Below are positions 13,301 to 21,500 of a DNA stretch of 64,000 bases, in pieces (the first letter of the stretch is position 1; each line of letters opens with the position of its first letter). Location of the stretch: contig CM069448.1 of the NCBI GenBank assembly GCA_035610835.1, forward strand, positions 4,465,607 to 4,529,606, written 5' to 3'. Source of the stretch: Ophiura sarsii (taxonomy: Eukaryota; Echinodermata; Ophiuroidea; Amphilepidida; Ophiuridae). Both the position numbers and the translations under genes were made by a program. The notes beneath the pieces are model-generated. The model was not told where the DNA came from, did no database searches, and saw only the letters and a list, made by a program, of their open reading frames with translations.

Positions 13301-15393
13301 AATAAAACTGGGAATTAACTGTAATTTTCTAAAATTCTAGTGCCTTCGAGAAGGTCTGACAAAATCAAATATGAGGAGGGACTTTGGAGGTTTTTGGCTC
13401 TGGAGGAAAATTGTGGGCATCAAAATAAAGAAATACATAAGAATTTGAATTGAAATTTTCTCCATTCTTCAAAATTTTAGGTTCCCTGGAAATTTGCATT
13501 TTTTTCTGGCCCTGCAAAATATATTCTGGATGCTTTCAGATTATCCTAAAGTACATTTAGAATGCAACCAGCTGTTTGGAAAAAATCTCACATGTTTGAA
13601 GCTAACATACCATGCAAAGAGGCTGTCCCAAAATGATTAGTACCCATCGATGCCAAAGTTCAATAATTTTGGGACAGCCTGTATCACCTCTTTGGAATTA
13701 TAACTTACCTAAAGATGACATAGCCGCCCATAAACATATGGAAGATTACTGTAAATAAAATATCAGTGGAAAATAAATAAACAAAGTGTAGTTCATCTGG
13801 TTTAAAAACCTGGGAATATTATATTAACCCTAACCCCGGTTACGAAAACCGACGGGGCATGCGTTTGGAGAGGGACTTTGGATTAGCATTTTTTAGCACT
13901 CAGGGTGGTTGGGTTAATAGAACAAAAAAACAAAAACAAATGTTACCATAACCCTAACCCCGGTTTAGGATTTTTGACCGGGATCACAATTTTTGAGGAA
14001 AAAACACCAACTAAATCTTCGGGAACCTGCCGGGATTCGATCCGGGGACCCTCCGTTCTCAAGCCCCACCTTCCAACCACTAAGCCACGGCCCTCAGCTA
14101 CACATTCGCGCAGTATATTGCACTCATTATATAGGCTTGGTTGACTACGTTACGAAAACCGACGGGGCATGCGTTTGGAGAGGGACTTTGGATTAGCATT
14201 TTTTAGCACTCAGGGTGGTTGGGTTAATAGAACAAAAAAACAAAACAAAATGTTACCATAACCCTAACCCCGGTTTAGGATTTTTGACCGGGATCACAAT
14301 TTTCGAGGAAAAAACACCAACTAAATCTCCAGGAACCTGCCGGGATTCGATCCGGGGACCCTCCGTTCTCAAGCCCCACCTTTCAACCACTAAGCCACGG
14401 CCCTCAGCTACACATTCGCGCAGTATACTGCACTCATTATATAGGCTCGGTTGACTACGTCATCGAAAACCGACGGCGCATGCGTTTGGAGGAGAGGGAC
14501 TTTGGATTAGCATTTTTTAGCACTCAGGGGGGTTAGGGTTAAAACAATGGCATGTTTTCTTTTGCCACACAGAAATACTGCCAAAAAATGGTTGCAATCA
14601 TGGGATGGTTATTGTGGAGAAGGACTCCATAAGCACAGCGTCAACAAATATGATTTGCTACATTTTGTGTATTAGCGTAGACAGGAGCTGGTCTTTGACC
14701 AAGTTTGTGGGAACAGAAATTGGCCACTATAGTCTATTTGGCCATCACTTGACAAGGGAGTCATGGAATTATATGACAGAAATTGGTATTTTTCATGCGT
14801 ATGGGCCCTCAAACAAAACAAAAATGTACCTCAATCATGGCAAAATTAATGAAAAGAGCCAACATTTGTGCACTACTGCTAAAAGTTGGTTAGCTATGCC
14901 TTTGACTATTGTTCTTGTTGATTCTGATTCCTACTTCTTGCAATGTACATTAATGCACTGGTTTACTATCACTTGGATATATCATTGGACAATGGTTTAT
15001 TTAAAATCCAACTGTTGGTATTTAAAAATCAAAATTTGCTTTATCATAGTGAAATTTGGCATAATTTGTTGGGAAACATCGGCAAACATTTAATATGGTG
15101 ATAATTCAACTTCTTTTTCAGCTGCATACCTTGACACCCCCTTATCCCCCTCACATGTTTGGTAAAAGAACTTCACTTACCTTCAGGACTCCATCTGCGA
15201 TAAGCAAATTTACCCCCAATAAGGGCAGAACATACGACTAGTATGCCCCCGGTGATGGCCATTACTGTTATGGGTGCACTGCCAATGCCATCTCGTGAAG
15301 CAGCAAATAACAGTGGGAAGGCCAGACATAGCAAAACAGCTGACAAAATTGTATATATATGACGACCAACGCACTCCTTGGCAGTCATGGTTA
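1260..15393 (-). CDS. Membrane-anchored GH33 sialidase gene, 5' six exons (3' end outside window)
   Basis: Sialidases (neuraminidases) hydrolyse terminal sialic acids from glycoconjugates. Six minus-strand coding exons were joined by hand: 15388-15181, 13748-13709, 12692-12525, 11182-11050, 5309-5225 and 1343-1260. All borders are AG/GT and every phase matches, giving 239 codons plus one base with no stop. Seen in order are two hydrophobic segments (residues about 11-30 and 38-59), an FRLPGL motif (the FRIP-type arginine), GTFFAFCEAR, an ASP-box STDWGETW (S-x-D-x-G-x-T-W) and FYATGPCHGIQL followed by GRLVVPG. These match the N-terminal half of the six-bladed sialidase propeller. Later ASP-boxes and the remaining catalytic residues must lie left of the window. 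The N-terminus suggests membrane anchoring, which is inference. Introns 1, 3, 4 and 5 contain mobile elements or satellite. Which animal NEU subtype it belongs to is not clear. Confidence 0.87.
1423..1795. repeat. Dispersed foldback-like repeat, copy A
   Basis: This segment and 6650-6960 are diverged copies of one sequence. Shared blocks include the tail around gcaatttttaaaaattgcatgttg and the phrase cctcctttaa. Each copy has inner arms related as inverted repeats (gatc-aaa-ctccc against gggactttcgatc), suggesting a non-autonomous DNA element. It lies in sialidase intron 5. Confidence 0.45.
1796..2721. other. Rest of sialidase intron 5, no gene seen
   Basis: AT-rich intronic sequence with an 18-base poly-C run at 2469-2486. 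No ORF or repeat with a recognisable identity. Confidence 0.5.
2722..5273 (-). repeat. 42-copy 59/74-bp tandem array made of a sialidase exon-intron border
   Basis: Forty-two head-to-tail units run from 2722 to 5273. The basic period is exactly 59 bp, and five units (insert ends near 3132, 3619, 3752, 4358 and 5140) carry 15 extra bases, giving 74 bp. The start-to-start distance of 2494 bp equals 41 x 59 + 5 x 15. Read on the minus strand, each unit consists of the last about 49 nt of sialidase exon 5 (ITHSIMGNTEASFYATG) followed by the donor GTAAGTCTGC. The 15-base insert is the preceding exon sequence (AGGGAGGAC) plus a few intron bases. The right edge is the functional exon itself. The left edge runs into ordinary intron after GTAAGCCTGACGATTA. 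Units differ by few substitutions, mainly TCG/TCA, a synonymous site in the exon frame. Two units (near 3216 and 4792) have lost the donor GT. Confidence 0.95.
5225..5309 (-). CDS. Sialidase exon 5: ASP-box exon, parent of the 59-bp satellite
   Basis: 85 nt between the acceptor AATTAACACAG and the donor CTACTG|GTAAGT. The exon encodes STDWGETW, a perfect ASP-box, then IREDITHSIMGNTEASFYATG, split here as IREDITHSIM plus GNTEASFYATG, ending in phase 1. Exon 6 supplies the continuation GPCHGIQL, so the usual YATGPGHGIQL region of sialidases is restored. From GACATCACACACAG to about 10 nt into the intron this sequence is repeated 42 times in the adjacent array, which starts directly at this donor. 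Confidence 0.88.
6650..6960. repeat. Dispersed foldback-like repeat, copy B
   Basis: Diverged copy of 1423-1795. Here the inner inverted pair is gatcgaaagtcccgg against tcgggactttcgat, separated by about 100 bp. The copy is nested inside the long-TIR element, so it inserted after that element or was carried with it. Confidence 0.5.
6951..7231 (-). mobile_element. TTAA-flanked tRNA-derived element
   Basis: TTAA followed by CCCTAACTCCC at the left and GGGGTTTGGGTT before TTAA at the right form degenerate inverted ends. Inside, on the minus strand at about 7105-7043, is a tRNA-like block with an A box (TTAGCTCAGTCAATAGG) and a B box (GGGATCGAATC). The phrase gtgcccacatatgcctgcggta occurs twice, at about 7006 and 7113, flanking this block. 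It looks like a tRNA-headed SINE carried in, or behaving as, a TTAA-targeting MITE. Confidence 0.45.
7319..8940 (-). pseudogene. Decayed transposon-borne gene of a multi-copy invertebrate family (PIN-like motifs)
   Basis: Conserved blocks appear in order on the minus strand but in changing frames. They are an LKEDRALFARMLVVSKKRDI block (about 8880-8800), ALFAADSSLLYTASKSDLL (about 8750-8690), VIDAM then HLVFDRYD and SLKASTRERR (8621-8325), HEEADTKLILH and TDVLVLAIRRYPRLC (about 8200-8040), FHGISGADVTDKFAGKGK (about 7950-7895), FVCQLY (about 7770), and a cysteine-rich tail (7501-7319). I recognise this block order from uncharacterised, often multi-copy, proteins predicted in cnidarians, molluscs and other invertebrates. 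The acidic motifs (VIDAM, LVFDRYD, EADT, TDVLVL) recall PIN/FEN-like nuclease folds, which is inference. At least three frameshifts or stops separate the blocks, so this copy is dead. Its position between 0.7 kb TIRs suggests the family is mobile. Confidence 0.7.
11050..11182 (-). CDS. Sialidase exon 4
   Basis: 133 nt. The acceptor CTTAATTTGACAG is followed by one base that completes AG|A (Arg), then 44 codons. CANPVPLIDKETNTIMVLFI corresponds to the GNP-PVVD--TG-IFL-F block that follows the first blade in sialidases. The exon ends KIHIVK in phase 0, directly continued by the ASP-box of exon 5. The donor is AAG|GTTTGT, a weak site. The segment between VLFI and KIHIVK is longer than usual for the family and contains two cysteines. 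Confidence 0.82.
11183..12524 (-). other. Sialidase intron 3
   Basis: Contains a 23-base poly-C run at 11810-11832 and a small TIR element at 12227-12410. No additional exon is needed, since exons 3 and 4 join in phase. Confidence 0.75.
12227..12410. mobile_element. 184-bp MITE with about 40-bp inverted ends
   Basis: TAATAGATGTTATTCGTAAT at the left is mirrored by ATTACGAATAATGTCTATTA at the right. The arms continue through ttggcgatttcaagctaaag. The centre also has an inverted pair gaggccaatatt and aatattggcctc. There is no coding capacity. No target duplication was resolved. Confidence 0.75.
12525..12692 (-). CDS. Sialidase exon 3: catalytic N-terminal block
   Basis: 168 nt, starting with one base that completes the arginine codon and ending AG in phase 2 at TTACAG|GTATGT. 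The translation LPGLVYHRGTFFAFCEAR, then KGIEDCNYADIVMRKG, then VKWGPLQLV matches the classic sialidase order of FRIP motif, GT-LAF-EAR block, acidic loop and W-P-VV block. The acidic loop (IEDCNYAD) is where GH33 enzymes carry the acid/base aspartate. Which of its aspartates is catalytic here is inference. The acceptor before GTTGCC has a modest pyrimidine tract. Confidence 0.88.
12693..13708 (-). other. Sialidase intron 2, with a 61-bp palindromic element
   Basis: Apart from the palindrome at 13620-13680 (AGGCTGTCCCAAAATGATT against AATAATTTTGGGACAGCCT), a short mariner- or MITE-like hairpin, nothing is recognised in this intron. Confidence 0.65.
13709..13748 (-). CDS. Sialidase exon 2: 40-nt micro-exon
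   Basis: Only 40 nt lie between the acceptor TTATTTACAG and the donor TTTAG|GTAAGT. Two bases complete the split codon of exon 1, twelve codons follow (ending GGYVIF), and two bases start the arginine codon finished by exon 3. The joined product reads GYVIFR-LPGLVYHRG, which is the FRIP-like motif that carries an active-site arginine of GH33 enzymes. Perfect phase on both sides and strong splice sites make this small exon convincing although it is too short to be found as an ORF. Confidence 0.82.
13824..14542. mobile_element. TTAA-flanked element with tandem tRNA-like SINE units (in sialidase intron 1)
   Basis: TTAA at 13824-13827 and 14539-14542 flank inverted ends CCCTAACCCC and GGGGTTAGGG. 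Inside are 2.3 direct copies of a 310-bp unit starting tacgaaaaccgacgg (13841, 14151, partial 14462). Each full unit has, on the minus strand, a tRNA-like block with GTGGCTTAGTGGTTGG (A box) and GGATCGAATCCC (B box), at about 14093-14030 and 14400-14340. TTAA duplication with CCCT-type tips is typical of piggyBac-like or Kolobok-like elements. The tRNA-like interior is typical of SINEs. Confidence 0.65.
14543..15180 (-). other. Rest of sialidase intron 1
   Basis: No exon or repeat recognised. A plus-strand ORF at 14605-15093 has no recognisable domain and lies antisense in the intron. Confidence 0.6.
15181..15388 (-). CDS. Sialidase exon 1: N-terminus with two hydrophobic segments
   Basis: The exon opens with ATG at 15388 in context AACCATGAC and ends in phase 1 at a donor G|GTAAGT (GT at 15180-15179). 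The 69 residues contain two hydrophobic stretches, about 11-30 (IYTILSAVLL onwards) and 38-59 (APITVMAITGG onwards), then a basic FAYRRW. They could be a cleaved signal plus a membrane anchor, or two membrane helices. Upstream, an AG at 15395-15394 after a pyrimidine-rich stretch could be an acceptor. If so, only TAACC of the 5' UTR belongs to this exon and a non-coding exon lies further upstream. The next exon joins in frame, which supports this as the true N-terminus. Confidence 0.78.
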
Positions 15394-15822
15394 CTGTACA
15401 AACATGTAGAGTGTAAAAAGTAGAAGGTGCTGTAATAAAAGAAAAATAAATAATTAAGAGTTAACCCTCGTCTTATTATGGGGGTGGGGCGGTGTTGACG
15501 TAAATGTAGGGTAAGACATCAAATTCTATGAGTAGGGGAGGGTGATTGCCACCTCACAAATACAATACAACGCATCGTGCGTATGTACAGTATGTGTAGC
15601 CTGCAGTGCGCGTCCGCACTAGCTGTAGAGTCTATATACTTGCCATAAGCTGAGTAAATATAAGTCAATGCATTTTTTCCCCCCACCAACAGGATCAGGA
15701 AACCCATACGTTGGCGTTTATTTTATTTTTTTTTTATTTTTTCCCCACCAACGTATGGGGAAATTGTATTGCTAGAAATGGTCAATTTGATTTGTGTACT
15801 AAGTGAATGGCGGCACGTTTCA
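15394..15822. other. Upstream of sialidase exon 1, no gene seen
   Basis: Possible acceptor just upstream of the start codon (TGTACAG|TAACC). Near 15668-15762 a phrase around ccccaccaac and ccatacgttgg occurs twice in partly inverted form, close to the assembly gap. No promoter motif can be defended. Confidence 0.4.
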
Positions 15823-15922
15823 NNNNNNNNNNNNNNNNNNNNNNNNNNNNNNNNNNNNNNNNNNNNNNNNNNNNNNNNNNNNNNNNNNNNNNNNNNNNNN
15901 NNNNNNNNNNNNNNNNNNNNNN
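15823..15922. other. Assembly gap, 100 N
   Basis: Exactly 100 N, a conventional gap of unknown length placed at the edge of the composite satellite. Confidence 0.99.
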
Positions 15923-18345
15923 CAAAAACTAAGACCCAACCAGGTACAAAACTAAGACCCAAGTACAAAACTAAGACCCGAGCAGATACAAAACTAAGAC
16001 CCGAGTACAAAACTAAGACCTGACCAGGTACAAAACTAAGACCCGGAAGTGATCTAGGATTAGTCCGGGGGTGGTGTGGGTGGTATGGGGGTTAACCGGA
16101 AGTGATCTAGGATTAGTCCGGGGGTCATGGGGGTGGTGCGGGGGTTAACTGGATGTAGTCCGGGGGTCGTATGGAGGATGTGGGGGTAACCGCAAGTGAT
16201 CTAGAATTGGTCCGGGGGTCGTGTGGGTGGTGTGGGGGTTAACCGCAAGTGATCTAGGATTGGTCCGGGGGTCGTATGGGTGGTGTGGGGGTTAACCGGA
16301 AGTGGTCTAGGATTAGTCCGGGGGTCATGTGGGGGTTAACCGGAAGTGATCTAGGATTAGTCTGGGGGTCATGGGGATGGTGTGGGGGTTAACTGAAAGT
16401 GATCTAGGATTGGTCGGGGGTCGTGTGGGTGGTGTGATGGGTTAACCGGAAGTGATCTAGGATTAGTCCGGGGGTCATGGGGTGGTGTGGGGGTTAACTG
16501 GAAGTAGTCCAGTAGTATTAGTTAGTATTTTATTATTCAGGGAGTACAAGACAATCACTAGGTCTGGGGTGTGGGTCAAGGGGTGGGAGGGGTATTTTTT
16601 TACCATAGATCAAGTACTTTTTATCCATTATAAAAAAAATTTAAAAAACAATTCCCCCCCCCCCCCCCCCCCCCCCCCCACCCCCCCCCCCCCTCATCCA
16701 ACTCGGAGCTACCACCCCACCCCATCATCCCACCCATACCAAGTTCTGACCAAAACCACAGCAGACCAACAAAACTTGCAATGGAATTCATGTCGTACGA
16801 GATACACAGTATTTCCGATACAAAGTTGCCGAATTTGACTACCCGATCTACAAAACTAAGACCCTACCAGGTACAAAACTAAGACCCGGAAGTACAAAAC
16901 TAAGACCTGACCAGGTACAAAACTAAGACCCGGAAGTACAAAACTAAGACCTGACCAGGTACAAAACTAAGACCCGGAAGTGATCTAGGATTAGTTCGGG
17001 GGTGGTGTAGGGGTTGACTGGAAGTGATCTAGGATTGATCCGAGGGTCGTGTGGGTGGTGTGGTGGTTAACCAGAAGTGATCTAGGATTGGTCCGGGGGT
17101 CGTGTGGGTGGTGTGGTGATTAACCGGAAGTGATCTAGGATTAGTCCGAGGGTCATGGGGGTGGTGTGTGGGTTAACTGCAAGTAGTCCAGTAGTATTAG
17201 TCAGGGGGTCATGCGAGTGGTGTGGGGGTTAACCGGAAGTGATCTAGGATTAGTCCGGGGTGGTGTGGGGTATAACCGGAAGTGATATAGGATTAGTCCG
17301 GGGGTCATTTGGGTGGTGTGGGGGGTTAACCGGAAAGAGTCCGGGGGTCTAGTTTTGTTACAATTTTAGCACAAAATGACATTAAAAAGCAGTATTTTAT
17401 TATTCAGGGAGTACAATGGGTCAAGGGTGGGAGGGGTATTTCTTACCATAGATAAAGTACTTTTTATCCATTATATAAAAATAAAAAAATGCCACCCCCC
17501 CCCCCCCCCCCACCCCCCACCCCCCCCCACCCATCATCCCACCCATACCAAGTTCTGACCAAAACCACAGCAGACCAACAAAACTTGCAATGGAATTCAT
17601 GTCGTACGAGATACACAGTATTTCCGATACAAAGTTGCCGAATTGACTACCCGATCTACAAAACTAAGACCCTACGAGGTACAAAACTAAGACCCGGAAG
17701 TACAAAACTAAGACCTGACCAGGTACAAAATTAAGACCCGAAGTACAAAACTAAGACCTGACCAGGTACAAAACTAAGACCCGGAAGTGATCTAGGATTA
17801 GTCCGGGGGTCATGGGGGTGGTGTGGGGGTTAACTGGAAGTAGTCCAGTAGTATTAGTCAGGGGGTCATGTGAGTGGTGTGGGGGATAACCGGAAGTGAT
17901 CTAGGATTGGTCCGGGGGTCGTGTGGGTGGTGTGGGGGTTAACCGCAAGTGATCTAAGATTGGTCTGGGGGTCGTGTGGGTGTTAACCGAAGTGATCTAG
18001 GATTAGTCCGGGGTCATGTGGGGGTTAACCGGAAGTGATCTAGGATTAGTCCGGGGGTGGTGTGGGGGTTAACCGGAAGTGACCTAGGATTAGTGCGAGT
18101 GCTGTGTTGCCAAAACACGCATAAGTCGCAGTCAAAATCGCGCGCGATTGCACACACAACACGCAATATAGCAACACAACATATCGCTTACTGATGAAAA
18201 ACAGCGGTTATCAGCGATAATGAATACAGATTCCATACGTGGACAGTGTTTAGTACAAAACTAAGACCCCACCAGGTACAAAACTAAGACCCCACCAGGT
18301 ACAAAACTAAGACCCCACCAGGTACAAAACTAAGACCCAACCACA
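15923..18345 (+). repeat. Composite satellite, left block (forward orientation)
   Basis: Three components alternate. One is clusters of tacaaaactaagaccc with short linkers (15923-16045, 16849-16980, 17657-17780, 18250-18345). The second is runs of about 50-60 bp units built on taaccggaagtgatctagg and gtccgggggtc plus GTGGTGTGGGGGTT. The third is an about 400-bp block containing ttattattcagggagtacaa, a poly-C tract and tgcaatggaattcatgtcg. The spacing of the last block is about 808 bp (near 16780 and 17590). Unrelated sequence at about 18100-18245 separates the final cluster. The unit repeatedly contains the ETS-like core CCGGAAGTG. Confidence 0.9.
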
Positions 18346-18545
18346 GAATTAAAAAGGAGAACCCGGACTGGTTATACCCGCATGTATACAAAAATTATAA
18401 CATTTGGGGGTTTCTGGATATTTTCGTCAAAGCGTAGTAAACAGGAAATGCGACCGTCCGTACTGTGTCATGTGCGTACTTTGTCATGTGCGCTCATGAA
18501 CTCACACTAAAAGCGCTGAGCTACAAATATCAAATATTTCAAATA
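18346..18545. other. Junction between the two satellite orientations
   Basis: About 200 bp of sequence not seen in the satellite units. To its left units read forward, to its right they read in reverse, so this is the inversion point or an old insertion beside it. Confidence 0.6.
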
Positions 18546-21500
18546 CAAACGCAACTTGTTTTGTTGGTCTGCTGTTGTTTTGGTTAGAACTTGGTATATG
18601 TGGGATGATGGGGTGGGGTGGTAGGTCCGAGGTGGGTGGATGGGGTCCCGGGGCTTTATCTATGGTAAAAAATACCCCTCCCACCCCATGACCCACACCC
18701 CAGACCTAGGGAAGGTTCATAAATACTTTGGTAGGGGGGGGCTGGAAAATCTTTCAGACGGGGCATCAACACTTTTTTGACCCCCCCTCAAAATTGTTCG
18801 AAACTTTTTTGACCCCCCCTTTTTACCAGCCGATACTTTTTGGCCCCCCCCCTTTACCTCTCCATACACTTACATAGTAATATCTTTTGTTAAGTGTTAA
18901 AAGTGCACTTTTGCGTGTAATAGAATGCATTGAACATTTGTTGGTTGTTCGCGCGTAGCGCGGAGAAAAAATTGGGTATTTGGGGTCTGAACTTTTTTGA
19001 CCCCCCCTTTTTTGACCCCCCCCTTATTTTCCAGCCCCCCCACCAGAGTATTATGAACGTACCCTAGTGATTGTCTTGTATTCCCTGAATAATAAAATAC
19101 TGCTTTTTAATGTCATTTTGTGCTAAAAATTGTAACAACACTAGACCCCCGGACTACTTCCGAATAACCCCCACACCACCCAAATGACCCCCGGACTAAT
19201 CTAGATCACTTCCGGTTAACCCCCACACCACCCCCGGACTAATCCTAGATCACTTCCGGTTAACCCCCACACCACCCCCATGACCCCGGACTAATCCTAG
19301 ATCACTTCCGGTTAACACCCACACGACCCCCAGACCATCCTAGATCACTTCCGGTTATCCCCACACCACTCACATGACCCCCTGACTAATACTACTGGAC
19401 TACTTCCAGTTAACCCCACACCACCCCCATGACCCCCGGACTAATCCTAGATCACTTCCGGTTAACCCCCACACCACCCCATGACCCCGGACTAATCCTA
19501 GATCACTTCCGGTTAACCCCCACATGACCCCCGGACCAATCTTGGATCACTTGCGGTTAACCCCCACACCACCCACACGACCCCCGGACCAATCCTAGAT
19601 CACTTGCGGTTAACCCCCACATCATCCACACGACCCCCGGACTAATCCCGGACTACATCCAGTTAACCCCCACACCACTCCCATGACCCCCGGACTAATC
19701 CTAGATCACTTCCAGTTAACCCCCACACCACACACACCACCCCGGACTAATCCTAGATCACTTCCGGGTCTTAGTTTTGTACCTGGTTAGGTCTTAGTTT
19801 TGTACTCGGGTCTTAGTTTTGTACCTGGTAGGGTCTTAGTTTTGTAGATCGGGTAGTCAAATTCGGCAACTTTGTATCGGAAATACTGTGTATCTCGTAC
19901 GACATGAATTCCATTGCAAGTTTTGTTGGTCTGCTGTGGTTTTGGTCAGAACTTGGTATGGGTGGGATGATGGGGTGGGGTGGTAGGTCCGAGGTGGGGG
20001 GGGGGGCATTTTTTTATTTTTATATAATGGATAAAAAGTACTTTATCTATGGTAAGAAATACCCCTCCCACCCTTGACCCATTGTACTCCCTGAATAATA
20101 AAATACTGCTTTTTAATGTCATTTTGTGCTAAAATTGTAACAAAACTAGACCCCCGGACTCTTTCCGGTTAACCCCCCACACCACCCAAATGACCCCCGG
20201 ACTAATCCTATATCACTTCCGGTTATACCCCACACCACCCCGGACTAATCCTAGATCACTTCCGGTTAACCCCCACACCACTCGCATGACCCCCTGACTA
20301 AAACTACTGGACTACTTGCAGTTAACCCCCACACCACCCCCATGACCCCCGGACTAATCCTAGATCACTTCCGGTTAATCACCACACCACCCACACGACC
20401 CCCGGACCAATCCTAGATCACTTCTGGTTAACCATCACACCACCCACACGACCCCCGGATCAATCCTAGATCACTTGCGGTTAACCCCCACATCACCCAA
20501 ATGACCCCCGGACTAATCCTAGATCACTTCCAGTCAACCCCTACACCACCCCCGAACTAATCCTAGATCACTTCCGGGTCTTAGTTTTGTACCTGGTCAG
20601 GTCTTAGTTTTGTACTTCCGGGTCTTAGTTTTGTACCTGGTCAGGTCTTAGTTTTGTACTTCCGGGTCTTAGTTTTGTACCTGGTCAGGTCTTAGTTTTG
20701 TACTTCCGGGTCTTAGTTTTGTACCTGGTAGGGTCTTAGTTTTGTAGATCGGGTAGTCAAATTCGGCAACTTAATTTGTATCGGAAATACTGTGTATCTC
20801 GTACGACATGAATTCCATTGCAAGTTTTGTTGGTCTGCTGTGGTTTTGGTCAGAACTTGGTATGGGTGGGATGATGGGGTGGGGTGGTAGCTCCGAGGTG
20901 GATGGGTGGGGGCCCGGGGGGGGGGGGGAATTATTATTATTTTTTTTTTATTTTTTTTTATAATGGATAAAAAGTACTTGATCTATGGTAAAAAAATACC
21001 CCTCCCACCCTTGACCCACACCCCAGACCTAGTGATTGTCTTGTACTCCCTGAATAATAAAATACTAACTAATACTACTGGACTACTTCCAGTTAACCCC
21101 CACACCACCCCATGACCCCCGGACTAATCCTAGATCACTTCCGGTTAACCCATCACACCACCCACACGACCCCGGACCAATCCTAGATCACTTCCAGTTA
21201 ACCCCCACACCACCCCCATGACCCCCAGACTAATCCTAGATCACTTCCGGTTAACCCCCACACCACCCCATGACCCCCGGACTAATCCTAGATCACTTCC
21301 AGTCAACCCCTACACCACCCCCGAACTAATCCTAGATCACTTCCGGGTCTTAGTTTTGTACCTGGTCAGGTCTTAGTTTTGTACTTCCGGGTCTTAGTTT
21401 TGTACCTGGTCAGGTCTTAGTTTTGTACTTCCGGGTCTTAGTTTTGTACCTGGTCAGGTCTTAGTTTTGTACTTCCGGGTCTTAGTTTTGTACCTGGTAG

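Noticed and set aside
13824..14542. Interstitial telomeric sequence (CCCTAA/TTAGGG)
   Set aside because: Only one to two repeats at each tip, in inverted orientation and next to TTAA duplications; transposon tips explain it better.
14605..15093. 162-codon ORF on the plus strand
   Set aside because: Antisense within sialidase intron 1, no recognisable domain and irregular composition.
15723..16023. ORFs running across the first N gap
   Set aside because: The frame through the gap is arbitrary, and flanking parts are satellite.
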